Origin: Durusdinium trenchii | Lineage: Eukaryota; Sar; Dinophyceae; Suessiales; Symbiodiniaceae | DNA: 64,000 nucleotides | Reading direction: 5' to 3' | NCBI GenBank assembly: GCA_963970005.1 | Contig: CAXAMN010015335.1 | Location: 858,734-922,733 of the forward strand | Notes under the pieces: generated by a model | The model's input: the letters and a program-made list of their open reading frames with translations, nothing else | What the model was told of the DNA's origin: nothing | The model's database searches: none | Translations under genes and position numbers: made by a program | Part shown: positions 55,304 to 64,000 of the stretch, piece by piece | Numbering within the stretch: the stretch's first letter is position 1 | How the letters are laid out: every line of letters starts with the position of its first letter

Positions 55304-55620
55304 TCACCCCAAAAAAGCGATTGAATCCCTATCAGAACCGGAGTCTCTTACCAGTACGTGCTGTGCCATGGCATGTCCCAAAATATTCCCAGCTTTGAAG
55401 GGTTCAGTCTTGCTGGCACTGGCCAGCGAAAATAGCACAACATCACGAGTATGGGACAGCCGATCTCGTCGCTTCGGCAATGCCAAGGAGCCAATGCAAT
55501 CAGAAACCATGTGTCCAAGAGTCTCCCAAACCTGTCGAGTAATCGGCTCAGGTCGAATAAGCAATTCACATGTTATCACAATGGCTGATACCATGGCAAG
55601 GGCATCATCCGACGGATCCG
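55304..55620 (-). CDS. Exon candidate inside the TTLL span
   Basis: After an AG (catggtatcag) the minus frame reads AIVITCELLIRPEPITRQVW, then ETLGHMVSDCIGSLALPKRR and ends GHAMAQHVL at gtaaga. Well-formed protein sequence with a consensus donor. It does not match a TTL block that I know; either a lineage-specific insertion or another gene. A second minus frame over the same bases is also open. Confidence 0.4.
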
Positions 55621-56451
55621 ACGTGCATGCAGTTTAGATTTCGAAGTTCCGCGATGTCCAAGAAGGGCGAAGTTCCACGGACAGCCCTGACCAACCCCAC
55701 CTCATAATGTATGTCATACACTTGCTCCAGCTAACATCGAAAATGACATCTATAATATCATATGTTTTGCATGACAATGAACTGGGACAGCCTCTTATGG
55801 ACGGGACCAAGACTGAACGGAAAGGCTAGCTTTGACTGCTAATGGTTAGACCTACTTTTTGGTATTTCCATGTACTTCCAATTCCCACTAGCAGATGCTT
55901 AGCAAAGACCTTTGTGCGTCAGTGATCATCCTTTACAGACTGTTACAGGGGCACCTACTAGCCTAAAGGGGCCTCCTTTGCTTGCCGAAGACTTATTCCA
56001 CCACCAAGTATACAATATACACCGACCAACGTTGCTGGCGCCTGGTTCGCGACGACCCTGGGCGGCTCCGTTGATGCGCGCAACGCGGTCGATGCGTCAC
56101 GGGAGGGTCTGATTCACAGGGAATGTGACCTCTTTTCTTCCGGCGATTGGTGGTATTGAGCCAAATTTGCCCTCTGACTACCATATCTTACACAAAATAA
56201 CATATTAATAACAAAAGGAATCAAAAGGACACAAAAGGCATCCCAGCTGGTGCCGTTGGTCCGAGATCATGTCTGATGTGATGTCTTTGAAACCATACTT
56301 TACAGTTCCCCCCTTGAATGATCCCATGCCATCCCCCTGTCCTCCTGCCCTTGGAGTGTTGCTTTTTGGCACCTTCATTCTGGCCACATCCGTCCCGTCC
56401 CGTCCAACGTCCGACGTCCGCTCAGGCGGCCGACGTCCCCTCTCGCTGCAG

Positions 56452-56632
56452 GTGCGACAGCACAGCGGACAAGGTCCGCTTGCTGCCTGAGCGGCCTGAA
56501 GCTGGATCCTCGTTCAAGACGAACCTGGCGCCATCGGATTTGGCTACACCACCCGGGCCCATCCGGACCCCGAAGTTGCTTGGAACGAGGGTCAAGCAAA
56601 ACCGCCATCTAGGAATTTGGGTGCGCGAGCGG
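56452..56632 (+). CDS. Splice-bounded exon on the opposite strand to the TTLL gene
   Basis: Acceptor ctctcgctgcag, then 181 bases (phase 1) reading CDSTADKVRLLPERPEAGSS, then FKTNLAPSDLATPPGPIRTP and KLLGTRVKQNRHLGIWVRER, and a gtaatt donor. Codon use is G/C-ending throughout. It would be a plus-strand exon nested within a TTLL intron. Product unknown. Confidence 0.48.
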
Positions 56633-57711
56633 GTAATTCAGCCACCGGACCATGAATGAACTCTCTCGGGATTCTGAGGCACCCAGTTCGGTGAAAGGAA
56701 ACATCACTTGAAGCAGAACCGGTCTGGTTTGGCCCCCAGTGTGGCAGCCCAGCCGTGGCAGTGGCGAAACATTTTTCTTGCGATCCCCGTCTGGAGTGGC
56801 GCTGGTTATTTCGCCTCCAAGAAGCATGGAAGGGGACAACCCCCTGTTTGTAGAGGAACATTGTCTTTTAAAGGGGCCATGCCATCCACTTCCACCATGA
56901 CTGGAGGGAGGGGAAAAAGCGTCCAAACACGGGGTACACTGGTAGATGAACATGGTCACATCGTAAAGACCCGGTTCATTTCGGCAAAACTGCTGCTTTG
57001 TGGCCATGTGGCTCAGTTTTCAAGCAAACCTGGAGAGAAAAGAGCCTGGGTCGTGGCAATGACTTCATGGCAGTATATTGACCTGTGGGCCGGTGTACCC
57101 CCCAAAAAGATCCAAAAAGGATACAACTGAGTCCAGTGTTTTCTGACATGGGGTACCGACAGGTCAACTTAATTTTGGCGTCTCCGAATCAACAGAATGG
57201 ACTCTGACAAATCTTCTTAAGGAACCCAAAAACAACTTATCCGGAACGGGATTTAATACCATAGGGAAAATAAGAAATCACCTGATCCACAAAACCAGGG
57301 GTCACCTATCATGGTGACCTGTGGCTTGGATCGGCAGCTTTTGGCGTCAAACAGCTGCCTCTGCAGCAGCACCCCAAACTTGAAGCCGTGTCGAGTGAAC
57401 TACTCCGCGGTCAACCGGCGGTTGGATCGAAGCACCGTGATTTGGCTGAATCTGAAAACAACCAATGGGCTGTAGCATGTGGGATTCCATGTGCGCTAGC
57501 ACTATGTTGCTACATCTCTTCGCGCTGGGATTTCAGGGGCATGTCTTAAAGGTGAAGAGACAAAAACAGAACATGCGAACAATTGCTTGTTTCGTGTCAT
57601 GTGTATTCCTTGTTCTCTTTTGTGGAGGGCCAACCAGCATGGGTATATGTGTCCTGACCATAAAAAGAAGTTTTGCTGGGGGTTTCTCTTTCAAGATGCT
57701 CGATGCCTTCT

Positions 57712-57868
57712 TTGCAAAGAAAACACCACGACACGGACGCAGGCCTATCGGAACGCTTGTTCCTTGGCGTGCGCGACATGAGGATGCCCCGACTGGGGTG
57801 TGGAGACAAAGAGATCGAAATATTGCAGCCATATCAGAAACAGTTTGGATGATGACTTCCTTCAAAGC
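57712..57868 (-). CDS. TTLL gene: exon with the helix before the C-terminal lobe
   Basis: After an AG the frame reads ALKEVIIQTVSDMAAIFRSL and continues open to GVFFAK. TTL-family proteins have at this place W-x-x-I-K-x-I/V-I-I-K-T-I/V; KEVIIQTV is a good match. It joins LRDLFG of the exon ending at 58292 in phase 0. The 3' limit is uncertain: the open frame beyond FRSL is less protein-like and a gtctcc donor at about 57810 is possible. Confidence 0.6.
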
Positions 57869-58291
57869 CTTTTTTTTTCGTGATAACATCTATGGGATTA
57901 TTCTAATCATGCCCACACCATCCACGGGACTGTTGCTGGTTACATATACATTTACCCCCTGAAAATGACTCATCCATGGTGGCGTAACTCTTCCAGCCCC
58001 ATGGTCTATACGGTGGTTTATGTTGGTTCCAAAACTTTGCTTAGTTGATAGCCCCAACGTTGCCAGGCTAGGCAGCCTGGAATCACAAGTGCTGTCTGTG
58101 CTGGCTTCCCCATCTCGCGGCTATGTCCACCCCACAACAAAACCTGAACTATCCTGAACTGTTTCGTGCAACATAGAGACAAAAGAACATGAACTGAATG
58201 TTATGATCGTGGTTCTTCCAAGGTGCCTAAATTGCTCACCTGGTTAGAGGTTACAAGCAGGACTTAGGCCTGTATACAAGGGACTCCGGAC

Positions 58292-58333
58292 TCCAAAAAG
58301 GTCACGAAGAAGCTGGAAGGGTCGCTTCAACAT
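58292..58333 (-). CDS. TTLL gene: exon with the KR-F-x-x-L block
   Basis: The minus frame reads MLKRPFQLLRDLFG and ends at GGA|gtccgg. TTL-family enzymes have G-x-K-R/W-S/T-F/L-x-x-L-x-x-x-L between HLTNYS and the W-x-x-I helix, and both order and spacing fit. The 5' limit is not fixed: the GC-rich stretch 58340-58478 is open in several frames and may be part of this exon. Confidence 0.5.
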
Positions 58334-58478
58334 GGAAGGGTCGCACCCACATCCGACGGCCCAAAACCGGAGGCCGAGCCTTCGAAGGCGCGGCAGCCGA
58401 AGCAACGAGTTCGCGGAGGTCTACGACCCAAACCGCATGAAGCAACCGCGGCGTTCGGGACTCGCAGGCGGGAATCAA

Positions 58479-58541
58479 GCTGTAGTTAGTGAGGTGCATG
58501 GTCTCCTTTCGCAAATTCTGTCGATCTGGTTCCTGCTGGAG
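58479..58541 (-). CDS. TTLL gene: exon with the HLTNYS motif
   Basis: After acceptor gattctacag the frame reads LQQEPDRQNLRKETMHLTNY and then S. HLTNY-S/A, usually followed by N-K, is the second hallmark of the TTL family; the N-L-x-x-x-x-M-H-L-T-N-Y spacing is right. The next residues are L-I-P rather than x-N-K, so a splice site probably lies at or just after the Ser codon, of non-GT type if so. Confidence 0.7.
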
Positions 58542-59804
58542 CTGTAGAATCCCGCTTGGCACATGCTCTCAAAGGGTGCCGAAGCTCATCCGCATAGTCA
58601 AGTAAACCATGTCAGTTCGCAGAAGAAGAGATGGAGGTGGTGCAAGCGAACTTGACCCTCAAACGTAGGAACATCTAGCAACCATCCCCAAGTCCGCCAC
58701 ACACAGCAAGGTGTTGACCATTGGGTGTTCCATAGACACATTGCATTACCATGCAATTCCAACAGGCAAATCAAACGAACATCGAACCCTGCGCAACAGG
58801 TGTGGAACCCAAATTGGTAAAGCACCGAGGGCTAAGAGAGGCTGTAAATACATACAATAATTACATAGAGGGCACCAGGAGACCCAAAGAGATGGTCTTT
58901 GAACCCTAACGGGCGGACTGTATGCATACCCTATTACCAACACATATGCCTGACACGGTCTGCTGGTATAGGAACCTTCTTGAAACATATATTGCCCCCT
59001 GCTTTGCCAACGGCTAGATGAAGCTACCAGCCATCCGGATCATATCGACCGTGAGGGATCTCATGTGGATGAAACTGATAATCACTTTGATTCTATTCTT
59101 GCATTGACAAACGGGGTACAAATAGGTACAGTACATCAGAAGCCATAAAATCACAAGAAAACGGTGTTCTATTCTATGTGTATAATTATCCAGGAACTGA
59201 ACATGCATATACCATCTATATGGGTGTGTAGTGTCAAAGGGAGGTCTCTAACTCCCAGTCAACCCGAAACGGGCCAGGGGGTCTCCGGACCGCGACAAGG
59301 GACACAAAGATCAGCTGCGGACCGCTCTCTAAGCCAGGCAGAAGCCTGTTGAAAAGTGAGCAGCTTGATAATATATATATACATACACAATCATGTAGGC
59401 TGTTGATTAATAAGACCTCCCCAGATGGAGACGTAAACGATTCTGGGTCATATATAGATCAACAGATCTCAAAAGTCTACAAACAACTGAAGGTTTCACC
59501 TGGTGCCAGCTGCCGCACACCGATCCACTTAGTGTCCTGGTAGGGCTCGGCGCACACGCGCGCGATGCCTTCCTTGGCCAACCAGCAGCGGAGGCCTTGT
59601 CTATGAGGCATGACCTCAGAGTGCAACAAAGCTTAGGGTCAAAGAAAACAACTACTGTAAGCCCTGTGAGCGGGTCTCCGAGTGTCAGTCTCTCCGTCAG
59701 AAGACATATAGATCAAATACTCTCCCCTGTCCACAAAACAAAAACAGAACTGTCTTGCCGTCTGACCCGGACGCTGTGCTGTTTGTGGACTGCCGTGGAC
59801 AAAC

Positions 59805-59828
59805 CTCAGCACAAACCACTGCCTGCGC
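59805..59828 (-). CDS. TTLL gene: micro-exon completing KWDLRxxWFVL
   Basis: After acceptor atttggtag the bases complete the Leu codon left by the exon at 60518 and read RRQWFVL, giving KWDL-RRQWFVL. The TTL family reads K-F-D-L/I-R-x-Y/W-V/F-L-V here; the Arg binds ATP phosphate. A donor gtttgt follows. The exon is only 24 bases if this donor is used, so the call rests on phase and motif. Confidence 0.5.
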
Positions 59829-60130
59829 CTACCAAATAGTCTGGTGCACTTATATGGGGGTGGCGAATCCGAGTCAGCAACATCAGTCTGGAGGCTCTTC
59901 CCCTGGAACCTCCGAGTTCGAAACAAGGTGGTTTTCGGATTCCTGGAACCAGGTCCCGGAACCAGGGCGTACAGCTCCCACCCTGCTCACCCAGCTTGCT
60001 CGCCGAGCCACCAGGGCGTAAAGACGCCTTAGCTTCCAAGGGCTTTAGTTGAGACTCCCTGCGATGGGTGAGTTCCCAAACCATCCATGGTCCATGGATG
60101 GAATATTAATATGATGGAATAGTTACTTAC

Positions 60131-60320
60131 ATGGATGGGTCGCAAAAGGACATAGAAGAACTAACTCCCTCAGTTTCCCTCTTGATATATATATATATAT
60201 ATATAATGAATGTTGACCAAGCTTTCCATCTGTTGAGTGGGGAAACTAATCCTCATCAATCCCCAAAAAAGGTTAAAGGCTCTTCAGTAGGCCAAACATT
60301 GGCTGAGAATTGCTTCTGTT
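60131..60320 (+). repeat. Copy of a QSPKKxKG-encoding segment
   Basis: caatccccaaaaaaggttaaaggct at about 60259 recurs at 62858 with one difference (ggctaaaggct), and about 40 bases upstream also align (tttccatctgtt / gttccatctgct). On the plus strand both read QSPKK-A/V-KG. A TA microsatellite (60186-60206) lies at the start. Origin unknown: a duplicated coding fragment or an unrecognised retroelement. Confidence 0.5.
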
Positions 60321-60517
60321 GATGCAAGAAGGTTCAACGCAATAATGAAAACGCTCTCAAGTGCATCGTTGAAATCACTCACTTTTCAAACTCAAGGCCC
60401 AGGACTAAACCTCCGAATCCGTTTATCCCATCAACCCTTTAAAACAAAAAGTTATAACAAATCCTCTCAGCCCTTCCTCTTCATCTTCTAGCCCTTCTCA
60501 TCTCACATCCCAGGCAC

Positions 60518-60573
60518 AAATCCCACTTATGGCCATCTATGAGCAACGGTCTGCAAATGTACTCCTGAACCAC
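60518..60573 (-). CDS. TTLL gene: exon with the VVQxYIxxPLLIDGxKxDL motif
   Basis: 56 bases between GAG (acceptor) and a gtgcct donor, reading VVQEYICRPLLIDGHKWD plus TT. This is the central ATP-grasp strand of TTL-like enzymes, where VVQ-x-Y-I-x-x-P-L-L-I-x-G-x-K-F-D-L-R is near-invariant. It is the 5'-most TTL block I can identify; the glycine-rich loop expected upstream was not found, and a LINE on the other strand (60780-61568) interrupts the region. Confidence 0.75.
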
Positions 60574-60779
60574 CTCAGCACCGAGCAGTGACCCACCAGG
60601 CACCTGGCTCCCGACTGTCGCTCCTTCAAAAAATGCAAATACAGTAAAATAAAAAACAGTGGCCCTGCGGATGCTGAAAAATTTGATTCTTCCTCGATGC
60701 TGCACCTTCCAGTCACTTCTCAGGAAGGCCCTAGCCTATGTCATAAATCTGGGGTTGGGCATTCCGAAGGCCTGCCCTT

Positions 60780-61568
60780 GTGGACGTCAGACCATTTGAG
60801 GCCATTTGCCGAAAGTTGTTCAGGACCCCTACACATGCTAGCACACACCTCTATGGTATTGTTAGAGGCCACGCGTGGGACCTTCGATTTCAGTCCGTGC
60901 ATACCGTTTGCTCCATCCTGTATAGGTTGGTCTCAAGACATCACACACAATTGCTGGATTGGCAAAATGAAAAGTCTGGCTGGCCTGGCGCATTGCGTCA
61001 AGGACTTCATGACCTTGGTTGGACGGAGTCCTCCTCTTGGACTTGGTCTCATCCGGGATTGCAAACGACCCTGAGCTTCATTGAACAGGATGCTGGTTGG
61101 AAAGACCATGTGCGTGAGGTCCGGCACCTTCTCCGAGAATCTTGGAGGCACACCTTTTTTCATAAATGGCTAGCCATGGATCGAGTGGATAGCCGTGAGT
61201 GCGCGGGAACAATTTACTCTGCGCCTCGGGTCAAGATCCTCAGGCTTTTGCACCTGTCCAGCCATGAAGTGGCGGTGGTCACAGGGGCTCAAGTCAGCCC
61301 TGCGAGATTTGAAAACATGGTCCCTGGTTCTGGGTTCTCTTATCCTTGGTGTGGTGGGGAGGGAGAGCGCGCTACATGGCGGCACTGTGCTTGGGACTGT
61401 ACTTTTGCCCCTAGGCCCCCGGACGTTTCCTTTGCTTCTTGTTTTGACGTTATGCAACATAGATTGGGCTGGCCTTCTGGGCTTTCAAACCGAAAAGCTC
61501 TTGATGGAAAAATTCTGAGATGGCTTGCGGCGGTTAGGCGGCGGTGCCTGGAAGTGCGCAGGTCTTGA
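60780..61568 (+). mobile_element. LINE retrotransposon, C-terminal end of the polyprotein
   Basis: A 262-codon frame without a plausible own start. Near residues 185-215 it has YPWCGGEGERATWRHCAWDC, the reverse-transcriptase-associated zinc-knuckle pattern C-x-x-C...H-x-x-x-x-C, with the first Cys replaced by Tyr. The tail HRLGWPSGLS...KILRWLAAVRRRCLEVR and the stop match the way dinoflagellate LINE proteins end, as I recall them. The RT core is absent upstream (stops at 60732 and frame changes), so this is a 5'-truncated, dead copy, lying opposite the TTLL exons. Confidence 0.7.
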
Positions 61569-61813
61569 ATCTGTGAGTTTTTGGTCTGAGTTTGCTTCGA
61601 CTAAGGCCACTTAGGTCATTGTTGCGCGGAGACGCGCGGTGGGTACTGGGCTTTCCAAAGGAAAGCTCTTGGTGGAAACCAAAAATTATGAGGTGGCTTG
61701 CAGCGGTTAGGCAGCGGTGCCTGGAAGCGCGCAGGTCTTGAATTTGTCAGTTTTGGTCTTGGCTTGCTTTGACTAAGGCCACTTAGGTCATTTTGCCGTG
61801 CGGTGACGCGCGG
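61477..61813 (+). repeat. Tandem duplication of the LINE 3' end
   Basis: 61477-61640 and 61646-61813 are two diverged copies of one unit: the last 30 codons, the stop and about 70 bases of 3' sequence. Shared blocks include ggttaggcggcggtgcctgg / ggttaggcagcggtgcctgg, then aggtcttgaat, and ctaaggccacttaggtcatt in both. In the second copy the frame is shifted. Confidence 0.9.
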
Positions 61814-62293
61814 CTCGCACTGGCTACTCTCCATGTATGTCTTCGGCAATGATGGTGGTAGTCATCGTCTATACGCTCTTTTTTTTGCCCACTGAACTTC
61901 CAAAAAGACTTCACTAAAGGTCCACTTGGCACACCCTTGCAGGCTTTCACACCCTTCTCAGCTCCTTCACCGTTACACCGTGTCGTTTTGCGCTCCACAC
62001 CGAACACCGAACACCGTCCGGAGGAGGCGGGGAACATATTCCACCATATGGAGAGGAGCTGTCCACTCATTATATCATCCTGGTTCTTCCAAGTATTCTT
62101 GTGAATTCTTGGTTTGACTGGGCTTGAGTTTCTCCAAAATCACCGGCCAATTCCCTACCCCAACAATCCATGGGACTGGAATCTTCAAAAAAACCTACAA
62201 ATGAGGCACACATGGCCGCCCGGGGGGCGGTGCTGAGTGTTCAGGAAAGTCCGAAAAAGGGAACTTGGAACTCAGTCCCATGGTCATGGCCCA

Positions 62294-62384
62294 TCCCAAA
62301 CACTCCATGTATGGCACATATGCCTACATTGAGCACTGAAACCACCCCAATGTAAGGAAATATGCCATACATGGAGTGTCTGGC
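62294..62384. repeat. Fold-back element, family C, most complete copy
   Basis: Left arm cccaaacactccatgtatgg, right arm ccatacatggagtgtctgg, then an inner pair cctacattg and caatgtaagg around a 20-base centre. Partial copies occur at 1703, 28631, 31540, 33428, 40170 and 50780; several of these are preceded or followed by TA at the tctggg end. Confidence 0.85.
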
Positions 62385-62410
62385 CCATGGCCACTCATGG
62401 TTCTTTGCAC

Positions 62411-62560
62411 GTCCAATTTCTTCCAGTTGTCCATGGGCCGTGCAATTCTTCCGCCACCCAGGTGCCGCGTCCGACTCCGCCGCCAGCGCGGTGCGCAGCT
62501 CCTCCGGCTTGGCAGCCTCGAATATGGGACGACGCAGTCCGAGTTCCGGAAAAGGGATGA
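62411..62560 (-). CDS. Exon candidate upstream of the TTLL exons
   Basis: After acceptor ttggtctag the minus frame reads IPFPELGLRRPIFEAAKPEE, then LRTALAAESDAAPGWRKNCT and AHGQLEEIG, ending at a gtgcaa donor. Nearly all codons in the middle end in G or C. It is on the TTLL strand, 1.8 kb upstream of the first TTL block, and could be a 5' exon of that gene; no TTL motif is present to prove it. The family C element begins 27 bases beyond the donor, inside the intron. Confidence 0.5.
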
Positions 62561-62849
62561 CTAGACCAACCGGGGAAGGTACCGGTTCCTATATCCCACG
62601 AAAGATTTTGGTTAAAGTCAAAGTAGGTGGTGGCAATGAAAACGAAGAACACATGTGAGTCAGTGGGTGAAATCATCCTAATGGAAAGGTTGAAAACCAA
62701 AATGTCTGAAAACCATTGACAACCACCCATCCCCAAAACACATCCCTGAATACAAACGATGCTGAAGGCTTAGCTAGGCAAGTGAAAATGCAAACAGGAG
62801 TCTGACTCCATCAGATTCCCTCAGCCTTGTTCCATCTGCTCATATTGTG

Positions 62850-63029
62850 TTGGGAAAACAATCCCCAAAAAAGGCTAAAGGCTATCAGGCCATATCTACT
62901 GATTGGGTAGGGAGAGCTGTGCGAGATGAAGACTTGCATGGATTTGCCTTCGGCCTTGTTTTCTTGCCACGCCACAAGAACTGTGCTTTCTGGTCTGAGA
63001 ATGCTTGTGGAAGCAAACAGTGGTGGTGA
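62850..63029 (+). CDS. Exon candidate, plus strand, with the QSPKKAKG repeat
   Basis: The frame reads GKQSPKKAKGYQAISTDWVG, then RAVRDEDLHGFAFGLVFLPR and HKNCAFWSENACGSKQWW before TGA. It is in the same frame as the stronger candidate at 63131-63460, with a family C element between, so the two may be exons of one gene with the repeat in the intron. No family recognised. Confidence 0.38.
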   Translation: MGKQSPKKAKGYQAISTDWVGRAVRDEDLHGFAFGLVFLPRHKNCAFWSENACGSKQWW

Positions 63030-63059
63030 GGCCCCAAAGTGAGTCGTTTCCAGCAATAA

Positions 63060-63127
63060 CCCAAACACTCTGTGTATGAATCTATAAATGGGGCTGGCTT
63101 CAGGATTCCATACAGGGAGTGTCTGGG
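63060..63127. repeat. Family C element, short copy
   Basis: cccaaacactctgtgtatga at the left, ttccatacagggagtgtctggg at the right, with gggctggcttcagg between. Shorter than the copy at 62294 but in the same arrangement. Confidence 0.75.
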
Positions 63128-63130
63128 AAG

Positions 63131-63460
63131 CATCAAAATTCTAATTGCCCGTGATGGCTGTGTAGAACCCGATGTTTCCTTACCATTCATCAGTGATCAA
63201 ACTAGTAGGCTTGTCCGCTTGGCAGGTGGGCTGTTGCTGGTGATGCCGGGTGATGCAGCAAAGGCAAAGTCCAAGACTCAGTGGTTCAAGCCGGCAACAC
63301 GTGAAGTGCACCTGCCTCAAAGGAAGTCCAATTCGACCTGGACCCGTGTGCAAGCCCAAGACTTTGCAAGAGATCCAAGCATTGGCACGTATCTGATGCA
63401 CACCATCAGGCCGTACGGTGTCCAACTCCTTGCAACACTTTTATATGAGACGACTACATC
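63131..63460 (+). CDS. Exon candidate, plus strand, unknown protein
   Basis: A clean 110-codon frame reading ILIARDGCVEPDVSLPFISD, then RLVRLAGGLLLVMPGDAAKA, KSKTQWFKPATREVHLPQRK and STWTRVQAQDFARDPSIGTY. The minus-strand shadow is rich in Cys/His/Gln and much less likely. The frame runs between a family C element and a family A element, so its true limits are probably set by introns holding them. The hydrophobic-basic pattern suggests a small globular domain; product unknown. Confidence 0.5.
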
Positions 63461-63549
63461 CAGGACCCTCCTGTCGGGGTGTCTATATGTATAGCCCCGA
63501 AACTCTATGATTCGGGGTGTCCACTAACCGCCCCGACCGGGGGTGCTGG
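63460..63549. repeat. Family A element, gtcggggtg subfamily
   Basis: ccaggaccctcctgtcgggg at the left and ccggggggtgctgg-type end at the right, with gattcggggtgtccactaac inside as in the copy at 29069. TA flanks are not preserved here. Confidence 0.75.
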
Positions 63550-63859
63550 ATGAGACTTGTCAACTTCTTCTTATGCCCCGCTACCAAGCACCACTGATGT
63601 GGAGCTACCGCTTGTGCTCGACGGCAGGAAGTCATGGGCTGGTCGATCGACGTGAAGCTCTCGCTCAATGGACAGTTCTGGTCCAGGTCACATTGCCGAT
63701 TGACACGTCAAAGGCAGCAAAGTGATCAAACTTGGCTGAAACTCCGGACATGGCCAAGAATAGAAACCGTCAATGCTGTAACCATTCCAAACGACTGCTC
63801 ACAGGCTGAACGCCAAACGACTGCTCGGCTGATATGATCTGGCCAAAGATTCCCCTTGC

Positions 63860-64000
63860 GAGGCCATTTCCTGAAAATAGATCAGTGCTTGCAGCCACTG
63901 CCTGCCCTTCTCACAGGCACTGATGGCCGCACTGTAGCAGATGACATCTGCTTGAACTATTGCTTTAGACATGGCCCCAAACAGCTTCAATGCTTGCCGC
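63860..64000 (-). CDS. Pentatricopeptide-repeat (PPR) protein, 3' fragment
   Basis: Reading in from the window edge the minus frame gives RQALKLFGAMSKAIVQADVI, then CYSAAISACEKGRQWLQALI and YFQEMAS. This is the end of one 35-residue PPR repeat and a full second one: D-V-x-x-Y-x-A-A-I-S-A-C-E-K-G-x-Q-W-x-x-A-L is the wording typical of dinoflagellate PPR proteins, which bind organellar RNA. After MAS a GC-type donor (gcaagg) is possible; otherwise the frame runs to a stop at 63799. The gene continues beyond the window. Confidence 0.8.

Noticed and set aside
58746..58988. Minus frame QAYVLVIGY as the TTLL YVLV block
   Set aside because: It resembles D-x-R-x-Y-V-L-V, but the exon at 59828 joins KWDL in phase with a conserved Arg, and this one has no suitable splice site.

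Overview
The window looks like nuclear DNA of a dinoflagellate. The direct evidence is: a pentatricopeptide-repeat exon with the dinoflagellate-style ISACEKG signature at the right edge; the C-terminal end and an upstream piece of dinoflagellate-type LINE retroelements; no long intact genes; coding that appears only as short, G/C-third-position-rich exons between AT-rich introns; donors of GT and apparently also GC type; and many short fold-back repeats. There is a 10-base assembly gap at 39727-39736. I found no rRNA, convincing tRNA, CRISPR, operon or bacterial-type system.

Most long open frames are shadows or repeat sequence. Reading both strands for splice-bounded exons gives a better gene picture. 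(1) 52.4-60.6 kb, minus strand: a split tubulin-tyrosine-ligase-like (TTLL) gene, with five family signatures in the right order on one strand; an exon at 62.4-62.6 kb may be its 5' part. (2) 36.3-38.2 kb, minus: a five-exon gene of unknown product whose junctions keep phase. (3) 43.8-47.1 kb, minus: a run of strongly coding exons, one resembling the start of a cyclic-nucleotide-binding domain. (4) 63.86-64.0 kb, minus: the 3' part of a PPR gene. (5) Single exon candidates elsewhere, for example 21.0, 32.0, 32.8, 35.4, 48.4, 56.5 and 63.2 kb.

The rest is repeat-rich. At least four families of 80-115 bp fold-back elements (A, B, C, D here) recur, many bounded by TA on both sides, as expected for MITEs that use a TA target. 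LINE remnants lie at 13.4-14.5 kb (minus, two stops) and 60.8-61.8 kb (pl us, with a duplicated 3' end). There are AT and AC microsatellites, an 11-bp tandem array (15.28 kb) and a 12-bp array encoding MPxx repeats (25.3-25.5 kb).

The genes do not form a pathway. The shared theme is short exons in introns that are invaded by fold-back elements. Gene models are inference from sequence reading without RNA or database support, and exon limits can be off by one splice site.
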